From NCBI RefSeq assembly GCF_049243985.1, contig NC_135379.1, positions 15,646,001-15,710,000 on the forward strand: DNA of 64,000 nt, written 5' to 3'. The position numbers and the translations under genes were made by a program. Each line of letters opens with the position of its first letter. Position 1 is the first letter of the stretch. The notes beneath the pieces were generated by a model. That model was not told where the DNA came from. It saw only the letters and a program-made list of their open reading frames with translations, and made no database searches. Positions 10,953 through 21,758 of the stretch are shown here, piece by piece. This DNA is from Paroedura picta (taxonomy: Eukaryota; Chordata; Lepidosauria; Squamata; Gekkonidae).

Positions 10953-11282
10953 TGTATTTTTAAAATTACCCCCTTTCCACCTGCACTTTGGCTTTGTGTG
11001 TGTGATTCTGCCCTGTGGCACCCACTCTGTGGTTGGCTCCATCTCCTCTGGCAGCCATTTTGTGTCAGAAATCCAAAGGCCTCAATACGTTTGGGGACTC
11101 CTGGGTTAGATTTTTGTTGCCTTAGACAGTGTTGTTGTTTTTGTTTGCATTGTTTCTCAATGTTTCCGTTCTAACCCCACTGCTTTGTTCATTAGAGAGA
11201 TCTGCTGCATGCATTGCTTTTATCACATATTGTAACCTGCCTTGAGCCTCAGTGAGAAAGGTGGCCTATACATGAAGCCAGG

Positions 11283-11592
11283 TAAAGGTAAAGGTAAAGG
11301 TATCCCCCTGTGCAAGCACCGAGTCATGTCTGACCCTTGGCAAGCACCGAGTCATGTCTGACCCTTGGGGTGACGCCCTCTAGCGTTTTCATAGCAGACT
11401 CAATACGGGGTGGTTTGCCAGTGCCTTCCCCAGTCATTACCGTTTACCCCCCAGCAAGCTGGGTACTCATTTTACTGACTTCGGAAGGGTGGAAGGCTGA
11501 GTCAACCTTGAGCCGGCTGCTGGGATTGAACTCCCAGCCTCATGGGCAAAGCTTTCAGACGGCTGCCTTACCACTCTGCGCCACAAGAGGCT
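11283..11592 (-). mobile_element. Sauria-type SINE, near full length
   Basis: On the minus strand it runs from GAGCCTCTTGTGGCGCAGAG through a B box (GAGTTCAATCCCAGC) to an (ACCTTT)n end. Read on the plus strand, a unit of about 28 bases (GCAAGCACCGAGTCATG...) is repeated twice in tandem at 11312-11367, an internal duplication that the other copies lack. Confidence 0.88.
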
Positions 11593-12119
11593 CTATACAT
11601 GAAGCCAACACTAGCAATAAAGGATAGGGGGTGACCATCATGGGTACATTGCAATTTAACTCTTCTTAAATCCAGCCTTGGGGGGGGGGGGGTTGATGGT
11701 TAAAGGGATTGTGTGTCCTGGATTTCCTTCGTGATTTGCAATTTCACAAGGAAAAGGCTTGATGCAGGCTGTTAATCCAACCACATACAAAACACCTGTT
11801 GAATATCACATGCGACCAGCGCCAGACTTTTCAAATTCATGAATGTTCCATGTACTGGGTACCTGTCAATATGTGGCCTCCACACAGGAAACACTGGTGA
11901 AGAAAATTTCAAGCACGAAATGTCTCTGACTGGGAGAAACCGAAGTGCTCCAGTGCACTACAGGGCAGCTTATTACATTCACCATCCCATAATTCTCACA
12001 GCAACCTTGTGAGGGAGGATAGGCTGAAAGATCGCAAGGCCAAGGTTCCCTAGCAATGCTTCATGATAGTGGGATGACTTGAACTCGGCTCCATCACTCC
12101 GGATTCTCCCTGGTTCGTC
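11593..12119. other. Gene-free spacer
   Basis: No gene or clear repeat apart from a short G run near 11680. Confidence 0.45.
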
Positions 12120-13400
12120 AGTGGCAGAGCCCTGACGCTTGGCCAGGGGCGAGGTGCCACATGGGCCATATTGGAGGCCGCGGCCCTGCTAACCCCTCCT
12201 CCTGTTCGCCAGGGGCTGAGGGCCATCCATCCCGCCTGGCTCCATGGCTTCCATGCTGCTCCCCTCCGGCTCCGCCTTTCCCCCCGCTTTGGGGGAAGCC
12301 GCGGGTGGGCGAGCGAGGCCCATCCATTACGCGCTCGGGCGTCTCCAGCCCCGCGGGGCTAATGGGCCCGCAAGCCGGCGCGGCCGCCGAGGGGGGCTGC
12401 GCGCGACACAAAGCAGGCCGCCTCCCAGGCCAGAGCCCCACAAAGGCGCCCAGGCGGCCACTTCGCCGGCGCACCTGCAGCCACGGGCCTGGCGAGGAGC
12501 TGGTACCTGAGCCGCCCTCGGCGGGTAATGCGCCATAAAGAGCCTCTTTTCAGGGCCTTTCAAGCCGGGGTCGCCGCGTCTGGCGCTCCCGCCGCCCTCC
12601 CCCCGTGCCAGGCTGCAGAGCACGCCGAGTCCATGGGAATCCCGCCACTTGTGCGCTCGGAGGGCGGGAGGGAGGGAAGGAGGGCCGCCTTCCCCCTCCG
12701 CCTCTCCTTCCACGCAGCGGTGGAACAAATGGGCCGCCATCGATTGGGAGGCGTTGAGGCAAAGCAAATGACCGGGGGAGGAATCCAGGCCAGCGCCCGC
12801 CACCTTGGGCCCCCGCCTGCGTCTCTCCCCTGGGGGCTGAGGAGCTCAACGCGCTCAGGCCGGGCCGTCGGCGGCCTCCTGGGCGCTCCAGCGTCTGGCC
12901 CGGGGGCTTCTGGGCGGCAAACGAGCGTGGGCCTCCGATGGGGCCTGCTGGGGCTGGAATAGGCGGTCGGGCTGCTCCCTACGTCCCTTCCCAGGCCTGC
13001 GAGATCACTTCGGCTGCCCGGAAGACCGCCGCCCAGCCACCGTCCGGGGCGTCTGCGCGCCGCTCTCCCCGCCTTTCCTCCTCGGCCTCTCCCTCAGCGC
13101 CAAAGGCTAGCCGGGCACCAGCAAGTAGCCCCGGTTTCTTCCTTTGGAAGGTGCCCTGCTAGGAAAGGTGAGAGGCTGCCTCTGGGCACGTGCAGATCGC
13201 CTTGCCCTTGAGGGGAGGAAGCATCGCACAGCCCGACTCCCAGGTGGTTGAAAGTGTTGCGCAAGGATAGATCCAGAGAAACCCGGTTCAGACCCTTTGC
13301 TCTGCCCCGGGAACCGGTTGCGTGTCCTTGGCCCAGCCAGTCACGCGGTCTCCGCCTGAGCTGCCGAACAAGGTGGTTGTGGGAAGGATACTGTGAGCGG
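12120..13400. promoter_or_regulatory. CpG island 8-9 kb upstream of PTF1A
   Basis: Sustained high GC and CpG with no transposon until 13455. No reading frame resembles a known protein. It contains the first copy of a duplicated non-coding block (12471-12785). It may be an enhancer cluster or the start of a non-coding transcript. Confidence 0.6.
12471..12785. promoter_or_regulatory. Putative PTF1A upstream enhancer, copy A
   Basis: Five landmarks occur here in the same order as in copy B (14885-15235): GCACCTGCA (12471), TACCTG (12504), TCCATGGGAAT plus CCACTTGTGCGCT (12630-12657), ATGGGCC (12729) and GGCAAA..ATGA (12758). On the minus strand the core reads CAAGTG, six bases, TTCCCATGGA. That is an E-box followed by an RBPJ-like box in the order used by PTF1 sites, although CAAGTG is not the preferred E-box. 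A PTF1-bound autoregulatory enhancer upstream of Ptf1a is known in mouse. Equivalence is inferred. Confidence 0.55.
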
Positions 13401-13454
13401 TCAGGAAAGCGGAGTATAAATCAGGGCCGCGCAGGGATAGAAGAAGAGGGGATT

Positions 13455-14034
13455 AAGGTAAAGGTATCCCCTGTGCAGAAGAGCCTCTTGTGGCGCAGAG
13501 TGGTAAGGCAGCCGTCTGAAAGCTTTGCCCATAAGGCTGGGAGTTCAATCCCAGCAGCCGGCTCAAGGTTGACTCAGCCTTCCATCCTTCCGAGGTCGGT
13601 AAAATGAGTACTCAGCTTGCTGGGGGGTAAACGGTAATGACTGGGGAAGGCACTGGCAAACCACCCCGTATTGAGTCTGCCATGAAAACGCTAGAGGGCG
13701 TCACCCCAAGGGTCAGACATGACTCAGTGCTTGCACAGGGGATAAAGGTAAAGGTAAAGGTATCCCCTGTGCAAGCACTGAGTCATGTCTGACCCTTGGG
13801 GTGACGCCCTCCAGCATTTTCATGGCGTATTCAATACGGGGTGGTTTGCCATTCCCTTCCCCAGTCATTACCGTTTACCCCCCCCCAGCAAGCTGGCTAC
13901 TCATTTTACCGACTTCGGAAGGATGGAAGGCCGAGTCAACCTTGACCTGGCTGCTGGGATTGAATTCTCAGCCTCATGGGCAGAGCTTTCAGACTGCGTG
14001 TCTGCTGCCTTACCACCCTGCGCCACAAGAGGCT
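13455..14034 (-). mobile_element. Sauria-type SINE interrupted by another SINE
   Basis: A minus-strand SINE whose (ACCTTT)n end (read as AAGGTAAAGG on plus) is split by the plus-strand SINE at 13478-13743. The string AAGGTAAAGGTATCCCCTG plus TGCA occurs on both sides of the insert, a 23-bp target duplication. Confidence 0.85.
13478..13743 (+). mobile_element. Sauria-type SINE nested in an inverted Sauria SINE
   Basis: It starts GAAGAGCCTCTTGTGGCGCA, has the tRNA-like head and the CACCCCGTATTGAGTCTGCC segment, and ends GCACAGGGGAT. It lies inside a copy of its own family in the opposite direction. Confidence 0.88.
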
Positions 14035-14269
14035 AAGTTAGCAGCAATTTCGCCCTCTCCTAGAGCCATGATATTTGGGGGTGGGGGGGTCTTATTCCTT
14101 TGCATGCCTGTCCTGAGCGGAGCTGAGTCAGTGGAGTCGCCGGAATAGAAATCGAATGAATGAAATAAATAAGTTCCTCTCGAGGAGCCACGTGCTTTGA
14201 GGGGCTGAACTGGCTCGGGTCCTCCCTTTTGCAGCTAATGGGCAGGAAAACGCCAGATTTTAAAGGAAG

Positions 14270-15720
14270 GGGAAATGAGCCTGTCTAAACGACTCTTGCT
14301 CCGAGGAAGGTTCCTTATATCGCAGGGAGGAACTCCGCGGCCATGACAGAGCCCCCAAGCTCGGGTCCTCGTGGAGCCGGTTTGCAGCTCAACGGGCACC
14401 GAAGGAGAGTTTTTGCGCCATCCGAAACCTCTCCGTCTGGGGAACCGACCGAGACACGCTGGGAGGAAAGAGGCCGGCAAGATGCACGGGATCGCATGGA
14501 GAAAAGCCCTTCCTTTCCCCTTGAAAGGCCCTACCCACCGGTCCCCAGCCTCGCCCGAACCCCAATGCGCCCGTCTCGGAGAGCGCTCGCAACAGGTTCC
14601 TTGGCTCGCCGCGGCGGCGCCTGTCCGCCCGTTTGCCTGGGTGGCACGCAGCGCCACCTGCCGGCAGCAACGAGCCACGGCCTCCCTCACCTGAGACCGC
14701 CTCGGCAGCATCTCTCTTTCTCTCTCCGCCTGTTCGCCCCGCGGCTGCGCCCCCCTCCCCGGCAGCAAGAGCCCACCCCCACCCCGAGCTCGTCACCGCG
14801 CGCACACATGCTCTTCCGAAATGAACAGCGACAGGCGGCTCCACGGGGGTGGGGGTGGCGGGAGGGGGCGCTTTCCCAAAAGCAGCACCTGCAAGGGCGG
14901 CGGGTCGCGAGGGGAGGGGGCGAGCTCAAGCGGCGGGGCGCGTACCTGCGCGACCCTCTTGTGTCTCTCGCGCCGCCCCCTCCCGTCCGGAGCCATTAAG
15001 GCGCCCCTCCTCCCCGCCCCTCCGGCTTGGGAAAGAAGGGGGGCGGCGGGCCTTGCCAAGCTGCAAGCCGGGCGGGTCCATGGGAATCTGGCCACTTGTG
15101 CGCTTCGCAGCCGGGCGGGGGGCTGCGCGTCCTTTACAAAAAGAGACACAATTAAGCAAAATGCTCAACGCGCGTTATAAATGATGGGCCATCGCCTCGC
15201 AGATTGCCTGGCAAATCACATGATGTATGGTCGCTGCCGGGTGATTGCCGGGCGCTTTACAACCCCGACAGGTAGCTTTTTGTGCGCTTGGCCTGCCCCG
15301 TCCGCGCCCTCTCCCCGGGGCCCGCCGAACAGCCGCTGCTCCAGACACAAGCGCGGCAGCCCCCGACGCGGGCGGGAGGGACGCTGCCCTTCACACACGC
15401 GTAGGACGCTGGGGGGGGGGGGGGCGGCGCTGTGACACTTTCCCGGCGGACTCTTGCCAGTTTCCCAGCCGCGTCGGGCAGGGGGAACAAGGGAAGCGGC
15501 GGCGGGGAGAGACGAGGCCAGCGCTTCGTGCGACGGGGCGGCCCGCCCGACCAGGCTCTCCTCCTCCCCTGAATCTCGGCGGGGCAAAGAAAGGAGCTGG
15601 AAAGGAGGAAGGGGAAGGGCGGCAGGGGAAGAAAGAGACGCAAAGGACAAGGCAGGGCCCCGCAGAGTGGGATGGAGGGACAGGGACGGGCCCTGCAGGA
15701 AGAAGTCACTGGGAAGGTCT
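14270..15720. promoter_or_regulatory. CpG island 10-11.5 kb upstream of PTF1A
   Basis: Very CpG-rich and free of repeats, with open frames on both strands that match no known protein. It holds copy B of the duplicated block and a striking AT/GC mosaic at 15145-15290. The absence of insertions in a region otherwise full of transposons argues for constraint. Confidence 0.6.
14885..15235. promoter_or_regulatory. Putative PTF1A upstream enhancer, copy B
   Basis: The landmarks are GCACCTGCA (14885), TACCTG (14943), TCCATGGGAAT plus CCACTTGTGCGCT (15077-15104), ATGGGCC (15184) and GGCAAA..ATGA (15210). From TACCTG on, spacings are close to copy A (134 against 126, 107 against 99, 26 against 29 bases). 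Upstream of the core, TGCCAAGCTGCAAGC also matches copy A's TGCCAGGCTGCAGAGC. Between core and ATGGGCC it has ACAATTAAGCAAAATG and CGCGTTATAAATGAT, possible homeobox sites. An 11-base palindrome TTGCCTGGCAA lies at 15204. Confidence 0.55.
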
Positions 15721-16934
15721 CAGAATCTGATCTCTTCCCGACTAGGGAGAGGATGGCTTTGAGCCTGCCTGTGGAACTCATGGCTGCAGGATGATGGCAG
15801 AGCTCCTGCCCAGACTGTTGAAGCTTAAAAAAGAAAAATGAAAATAAGATTAAGGTGAACAGTGTGCCACGAACAAGAGGTCTGTGGGGAAGCTGTTGTT
15901 TTGGACAGCCCCATCCATTGTTAAAGAAGGCAACATCTTACAGCATGGTTCCTTGCTCCTCCAGTTTATCCTTACACAACAGCCTTGCGAGGTAGGCTAG
16001 GCCGAGAGAGAGAGAGACAGAGAGAGAGAGAGACTGGCTCAAGATCACTGGGAGAGCAGAACTTTCACAGTAGAGGGGATCTGGACCAAAGTCTCCCAGT
16101 GTTTCTGTATGCGCTCTCTGATGATGTTGAGTCCTCCAGGACAACTCAGCAATCGGAGAGTTTCATTTTAATGATCAGCCCAACACTTAATAGAAATCGA
16201 AATCGTTCTTACTCTCAGGAATTCTGAGCAGATTTAGCTGTCTGCTCTAAAACAGGCACTGAATGGCAGATCCACATAGGAACCCCCCCCCCCTCTTCCC
16301 CTGCCTGCCCTGCATGCTGGAGGTTTCTTTTCGATCTCATTCCGGTATCCAATCTGCGTGAATGAGAACTGCAGAAATCCATGGAGTACACCCCTGGACC
16401 TACAGGGGGAGCTCAAGAGGAGACTATAATCCGGAATCTTGTTTGGGTGGGTTCTCCTATGCCAAATTCTGGTAAGACAATTTCGAGCAGACCTGCTTTG
16501 CTCCAGTAAATGCAGGTGATGGCTTGAGGTGTAGCCTTTGAACCAATATCAGATTCTGTCCCGTGTGCTTCTGTCTTTGTGGTTCTGTCTTAATTATGGA
16601 CTGGCTTGGGTGAAATGCAGTTAATTTACAAAGACCCCAAAAGAGACCCCCTGTTCTGCTTAGCAACCTCTGGCTGCCTTGGGGCCGACCTGCTTAGAAA
16701 CTCAGGCATTGGTCAACAGATATTGGTCCACCCACGATCAACAGGATTAAACCAGTCTGCCTGTCACACAAAACCCACCCAATGTAACGTGTTGAATGTT
16801 GGGCCTTGAAGAAAACTTGGAACCTGCCAACGGATTTGGAATAAGGAGGACAGTAATCATCATCAGCTAGCCAATGGGAACACATCTTGCTTACTTCAAC
16901 ACCAGCAGAATTTGGACAGGAGCCTGTTCAGGAA
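15721..16934. other. Gene-free spacer with a (GA)n run
   Basis: No gene seen. A (GA)n microsatellite lies at 16003-16033. Confidence 0.5.
16003..16033. repeat. (GA)n microsatellite
   Basis: GA repeat of about 31 bases with one interruption. Confidence 0.9.
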
Positions 16935-17048
16935 TCCTCTGCTGAGGAAGGCCATCGCAAACCACCTCTGCCTTTCCCCTTGCCTTTAAAGCCCCTTGCT
17001 GGGTTCGCCATAAGTTGGTTGCGACTTCAGGGTACTTACCTACGTACA
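16935..17048 (+). mobile_element. 3' part of a 5S-rRNA-derived SINE
   Basis: The string GCAAACCACCTCTGCC and the ending CGCCATAAGTTGGTTGCGAC are the body and tail that follow the 5S head in reptile 5S SINEs. Here the 5S head is missing. Confidence 0.65.
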
Positions 17049-17221
17049 TAATTCTCCCCACTCCATGAAACAGGATCCTTGAGGTGTCTTTCTTTGCCAG
17101 GGCTTTTGAAAGCAGAGTGAGCTGCAGGGAATTTCTTGGGAAGGGGTTAATTAAGGTTTTATTGTGCTGGTAAACTTTACAGATTGGGATTGTCAGCTAC
17201 CACGAGCCACAAGCAACAGGA

Positions 17222-17243
17222 TGTGTGTGTGTGTGTGTGTGTG
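17222..17243. repeat. (TG)n microsatellite
   Basis: Eleven TG units. Confidence 0.9.
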
Positions 17244-19218
17244 AATCTTTTAAACAAATAAATCAGACAATAATAGGAGCTTTTTTGTCCGCTATATTTG
17301 CTCTTCTCTGCAGCAGTGGTCGTCTTGTCACATAACTAGGACTGGCTAAATAATACTGCAGTGTATCCTCTACCAACGTGGGGAACACGAAATCAGAATT
17401 ATCCTGTGCCACCTGTCTCTGATTAACAGGATGAGTGGCACAGCGGCAGGAATTAATGCCTGTTTGTTCTCCTTTGTCCTCTCATGTTGTTTGGGTGGGG
17501 GTGCACCTGTTCTGGAGGACTGTGTGGCATCAGCAGCAAGGGCAAAGCTTCTGAGCTGGCATATGAAGACTTGGGGGAACAGGAGTGAATCCAGTGCCCT
17601 CCTGGTATGGTGCCAACGTGCATCTCTGACGCTGTGCTGGTCTGTACAGCTTGTGTCCTAATTTATTGCCCTTCTGCTGGGTATTTCTCACACGGAGTTT
17701 CCCTTTGCTTTTGGAACAATGCCATGGCAGTGTTAAGTCAGATGGCTGGCATATCTAGCGCATGGTGAGAAGTCGCTGTTGGCGAAATCTCACCAACCCA
17801 GCCACAGTGCAGGTCGGGGCTCACTTTCAAGCCCAAATGAGTGGAAATCACGAACAGATGAGCAAGTGGGCTTTCCCAGGAGTTTCAGACGGAACGTTCG
17901 GGCTTCAGACAGAAGATTTTATCCAGAATTGGAAGTGTTCCAAGGACTGGCACAAATTCCTGTTCTTTCCCCACAGTGACAATTAGGACAGGCCCCTGAT
18001 GTGCCGATTTAATTTTAGATGCTGTGATGTAGAAGAGCTGCATGCCGTCATAAGATCAGCTGGGTCATGAGAGGGTCCATCCGTCTGCTCCGATGCTGGC
18101 AGGTCCCAGATGGTTAAACGGCAGTGGAGCTGTTTTCACCATGTGGCTGACAATTTGGATTTCGGATGTTGCACATTGGAGCACAAGAGGTGTCCTTCTG
18201 GATCACACCTGGGATCTATCTGGCCCACCATCCTGTTTCTCACAGTGGCCAGCCGGTTGCTACTGGATATGGAGGTTCCCTTCACTCATCAAGGCCCACA
18301 GCTGGGGGGAGGGGGGGGAGAGACACGACTCTCCATGAATCTGTCTAATCTCCTTTTCAAGCCATCCCCATCCACTGACCTACCTTGTGCCATTCTTCCG
18401 GGGATAAAACAAGCACCTTGCAAGAAGAGTGGGTTTAAAAAATCAAGTCCGTAAGCCCAGTGCTGTCCGTAAGAGATCTCCCTCCACCCCAGCTAATAAC
18501 ACTGAAAGTACCTCATCTTATACCCAGCAAAGAGCCTTTCTGTCAACCACCTAGTACAGGGCAGCATCTTGGCCCAGGTTTTTAATTAATTTATTTATAT
18601 TCTGCAACTAGCACCCCAAGGACCAGCCCCGGGTAACCAATGTCCTCAGAATGAAAATGTTCAAAAAGTCTCTGAGGGGCTAAACTAGTTCTTTGGTGCC
18701 ATCTTGTGTGCTAAGATGGAATTAATGCCTCGGAGGGAACCGAGAGGCCAGTTTTTATGTTTTGACCAAGTAAACCAGTAAAGAACTTGCCTGCATGTTT
18801 CAGACTACTTGGACTTGACCCATCATTTAGGTTGTCCTGCTCTTGTTGTCCACATCCTTTGTTGTTGTTGTTGGTGGTGGTTGGGGCGGGGCTCGGCCTG
18901 GTCAGGTAAGGCAATAAAACCCTGAAGTGAAAAAGCAGGCAGCGCCTCTTCTTGCTGCAAGCAGGAGGCTGGCTGGGACTTGACCCTCATCGTAAGCAGT
19001 ATGGGGGTGATGGACATGTAACCTCCAGGCCTGTGCTGTCCCCAAGTGAGGCCAAGCCAGGTCTGTGTGATAAGGCCAGAAGATTCTAGCTGGGGCTCAA
19101 AGGGGCAGAGTAGGCCCAGGAGGGGATACTGAGGGCCACAAAAGCTCTTGAATGGGGATCAAAGATGGCAGATTCCCATTTCTAATCAGAACTGGAGCAT
19201 GTCAAGCTATTATTGACT
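17244..19218. other. Gene-free spacer
   Basis: No gene recognised. The stretch at about 18140-18330 (with CACAGTGGCCAGCCGGTTGC) has the look of an old interspersed repeat, but I cannot name it. Confidence 0.4.
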
Positions 19219-19226
19219 GTCTTATC

Positions 19227-19362
19227 CAGGGGTAGTCAAACTGTGGCCTTCCAGATGTCCATGGACTACAATTCCCAGGAGCCCCTGCCAGCATTCGCTG
19301 GCAGGGGCTCCTGGGAATTGTAGTCCATGGACATCTGGAGGGCCGCAGTTTGACTACCCCTG
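19227..19362. mobile_element. Palindromic hAT MITE, copy 3
   Basis: 136 bp, CAGGGGTAGTCAAACTG to TTTGACTACCCCTG, with perfect 8-bp target copies gtcttatc. The arms are almost perfectly complementary, so the insertion is fairly young. Confidence 0.93.
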
Positions 19363-19384
19363 GTCTTATCGCTAGAGCTGGTTC

Positions 19385-19480
19385 TTGGTCTCGTATGTAC
19401 TTTGGGTTTTTAACATTTATATTGTAACCCACTGCAAGACGCTTTGCAATAGCAGTGGGTAATAAATCTAAGGGATTAAA
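19385..19480 (+). mobile_element. LINE 3' end (CR1/L2 group)
   Basis: Short tail with TATATTGTAACCCACTGCAAG and GTGGGTAATAAATCTAA, the form taken by 3' ends of this LINE group (structure shared with 37195-37728). Confidence 0.5.
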
Positions 19481-20519
19481 CAAACGAACAAATAAACTAA
19501 GTTATGAAACAGAGATGCCCAACATAAAAAATTTGATCCAAAAATTAATCGAAAACATATTCAATAATACCAGGAAGAATGTAACCCTTTCCCCAGTATT
19601 CTCTTTGATGGATGTTTATCTCCTAGAGTCAGGACCCCAGAGCAGTGCTGTAATGGTTCCATTTGTTTCAATGGGTGTCAGTGGAAATTATTACAGCTTT
19701 TATACGTTAATCATAACATGGGAAGGATGAATGCCAGGGCAGAACTAGGATGGAGTAAGATTAATTTTTGCAACATGTGGGAAGGACAAAGGGAAAACAT
19801 TTACCCCCTCTGGTCCCAATCGAGGCACATTCATTGTGACACGAGGTCATAGAAAGTGATGTGTCATTCATTTTTCCTTCCTTTCTTTTTTTAAAGCCTT
19901 CTTGTTAGAATCTGATTTAAATATTGCCAAATGGAATGTAGGGCCTCTCTCTCTTTCTCTCCCCCCCCCACCCCTTTGGTGGGGGAGACCCTGAACTGAT
20001 GTGGTGTACATGCTGCTCGTTTTATTGTACATGGAAACGAACTGAGACCATGACCTTTTGCTCATAATAGGGCCCCAGCACAAATACCAAAATGTATTCA
20101 AGAAGAGATCCGTGATAGCAATACAATGAGAAGCCTGAATCAGAAGGAAGGTTCTGCTGAGGATTGGGCAAGGTCATGGCTGGGGCAGGGGACCGGTGAA
20201 GCATTCACGCTAGATCTGGCTCGCTGATAACAGAGATTGTCTCTTCCTTCTTCCTTGTACTCCAGAAAGCGCTCCTTTTTTAATTACAGTGGCAAGGTGG
20301 TCTGCTTGGGGACGTGAACCCCCGGCCCTGCAGTTCTAATCCCTCAAAAAATGCTTGTTCCAACCAGAGGTCACTGGAAATCAGGCCTCTCTGGAGCTCT
20401 GCAGATTCCTTCTTTCTGACAGTTGTACGTTCAATTGGATAGATGCAAGACAGGCCTAAAAGCAGAGAGAGGGATGTGTGTGCAGATTGAGATTCTGGGT
20501 CTGCCTTAAGGGAATCCAA
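19481..20519. other. Gene-free spacer
   Basis: No gene or named repeat seen. A C-rich and CT-rich patch lies at 19947-19978. Confidence 0.45.
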
Positions 20520-20668
20520 CAAAATCAGAGTCCAATAGCACCTTTGGGACCAACAAAGATTTATTCAAGGCATGAGCTTTTGAGTGCATGCAGGGAAGGT
20601 AAGCCGCTTTGAGACTCCTTCGGGTAGAGAAAGGCGGCATATAAGAACCAACTCTTCTTCTTCTTCCT
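20520..20668. mobile_element. Retroposon fragment joined to a SINE tail
   Basis: 20520-20590 is the minus-strand TTGTTGGTCTTAAAGGTGC family (here reading CACCTTTGGGACCAACAAAG). 20592-20668 is the plus-strand tail of the tRNA-derived SINE (GTAAGCCGCTTTGAGACTCC) with a CTT-rich end. Confidence 0.7.
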
Positions 20669-20753
20669 AATAAATTTCCTAGGTGGTTCTCGGTGGTGAA
20701 CTAGAGCTGAGCATGAAAGCAGTGTTGACATGCAGGTTGTAAAGTGGCATGCC

Positions 20754-20885
20754 TCAGTGGAATGAGCTTGGTTTATATGTTAACAAAACGATATTGATGC
20801 AGAACTTCTGCCCAGAGAGCTCAGGGCTGTCACTGAATATGTGGCTCAGAGAAGCATGGCACCACAAAAGAAGAGCAGGCTCAGT
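20754..20885 (-). pseudogene. MSRB2: Relic of the MSRB2 last exon
   Basis: MSRB2 is a mitochondrial methionine-R-sulfoxide reductase. On the minus strand this segment reads C-H-A-S-L-S-H-I-F-S-D-S-P, then SGQKFCINIVLLTYKP, then a stop. Aligned with mammalian MSRB2 from its CEAHLGHVF to FKP, 17 of 31 residues agree, including the catalytic-Cys motif FCIN. Strictly conserved glycines of LGH and DGP have become Ser. The first Cys of the CKQC zinc pair is missing, and there is one extra codon just before it. This pattern fits decay rather than constraint. It lies between ARMC3 and PTF1A on the same strand, exactly where mammals have MSRB2. The remaining central exons were not found. A fast-evolving but working gene cannot be ruled out. 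Confidence 0.6.
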
Positions 20886-21758
20886 CGCAGGGCTGGCTTC
20901 TTTAACAGAAGCACAGCTACATAAATGAAAAAGAGACCGGTTTCATCAGGAAAGGAGCCGATGACCCCTGCAACTGCCATAGAATCATGACGTCCTGCAT
21001 TTAATACCAGTTTCTGCCCCCTTCAGACTGTATGTTTTGGGTACATCTGGGTATCCCAGGTAATCTGTGCAATTTCTCCTGGGTAAACTTGTTTGGGGGT
21101 AGGAAAGAAACCTGTTTGCTCTAATTAGGTGGCTTCCTATGTCAAAAGCAGCTGTAGAGAAGATCCCACTTAGACCCAGCTCAAAGCAAAAATGAGGCAG
21201 AAATGGGGAAGGATGTCCTTCTTTTTCCAACCTGCACCCCACTATCAATTGCATTTCTGCAAGTTGGAAATCGGTGCCGATGCATGGTCCATATACATCA
21301 GCCAATGGGGAGACACACTCCTCATCTTGCCCAGCCATTCATCACATTTAATGTTTTTGAAAATTGTACACAGTACAAGATTGGCCCCAGAAGTTCCTAC
21401 AGATGGTTCATCTGGGACCAATTACACCATAAGTGGAAGTATCTTTATTTATTGCATTTTTAGCCTTCCTTCCCTCCAAGGAGCTCTGGGGGTGTCTTTA
21501 GATGGATGTGTGCAATTAAACAATGTGTTTCCCCACACACTCTCTCACATACTTTCTTATCAGACAATGGTAAGATGTCAGAATGCCACATTTGCTGCAT
21601 TACAATTTTTGCTTCCTTCCATGCAAATCTGCCAAAAAGAATAAGAGTGTGAGAGACTCCTATAAATCACCCAACGGGACCCACGCAGCCCTTTAAGATT
21701 TGGGAGAACGAATGAAATAAAACATTCCCCACAGCGGTTCCCCTCAGTTAGGTTCTTC
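20886..21758. other. Gene-free spacer
   Basis: I looked here for the missing central MSRB2 exon (zinc and GTGWPSF region) and did not see it. No other gene is evident. Confidence 0.4.

Noticed and set aside
14871-14890. TTTCCCA, seven bases, CACCTG as a canonical PTF1 site
   Set aside because: The two halves are in the wrong relative orientation and spacing for the known bipartite site.
18221-18280. Possible MSRB2 central exon (ATGWP on the minus strand)
   Set aside because: It lies on the wrong side of the last-exon relic, the flanking residues do not match, and the stretch looks like an interspersed repeat.
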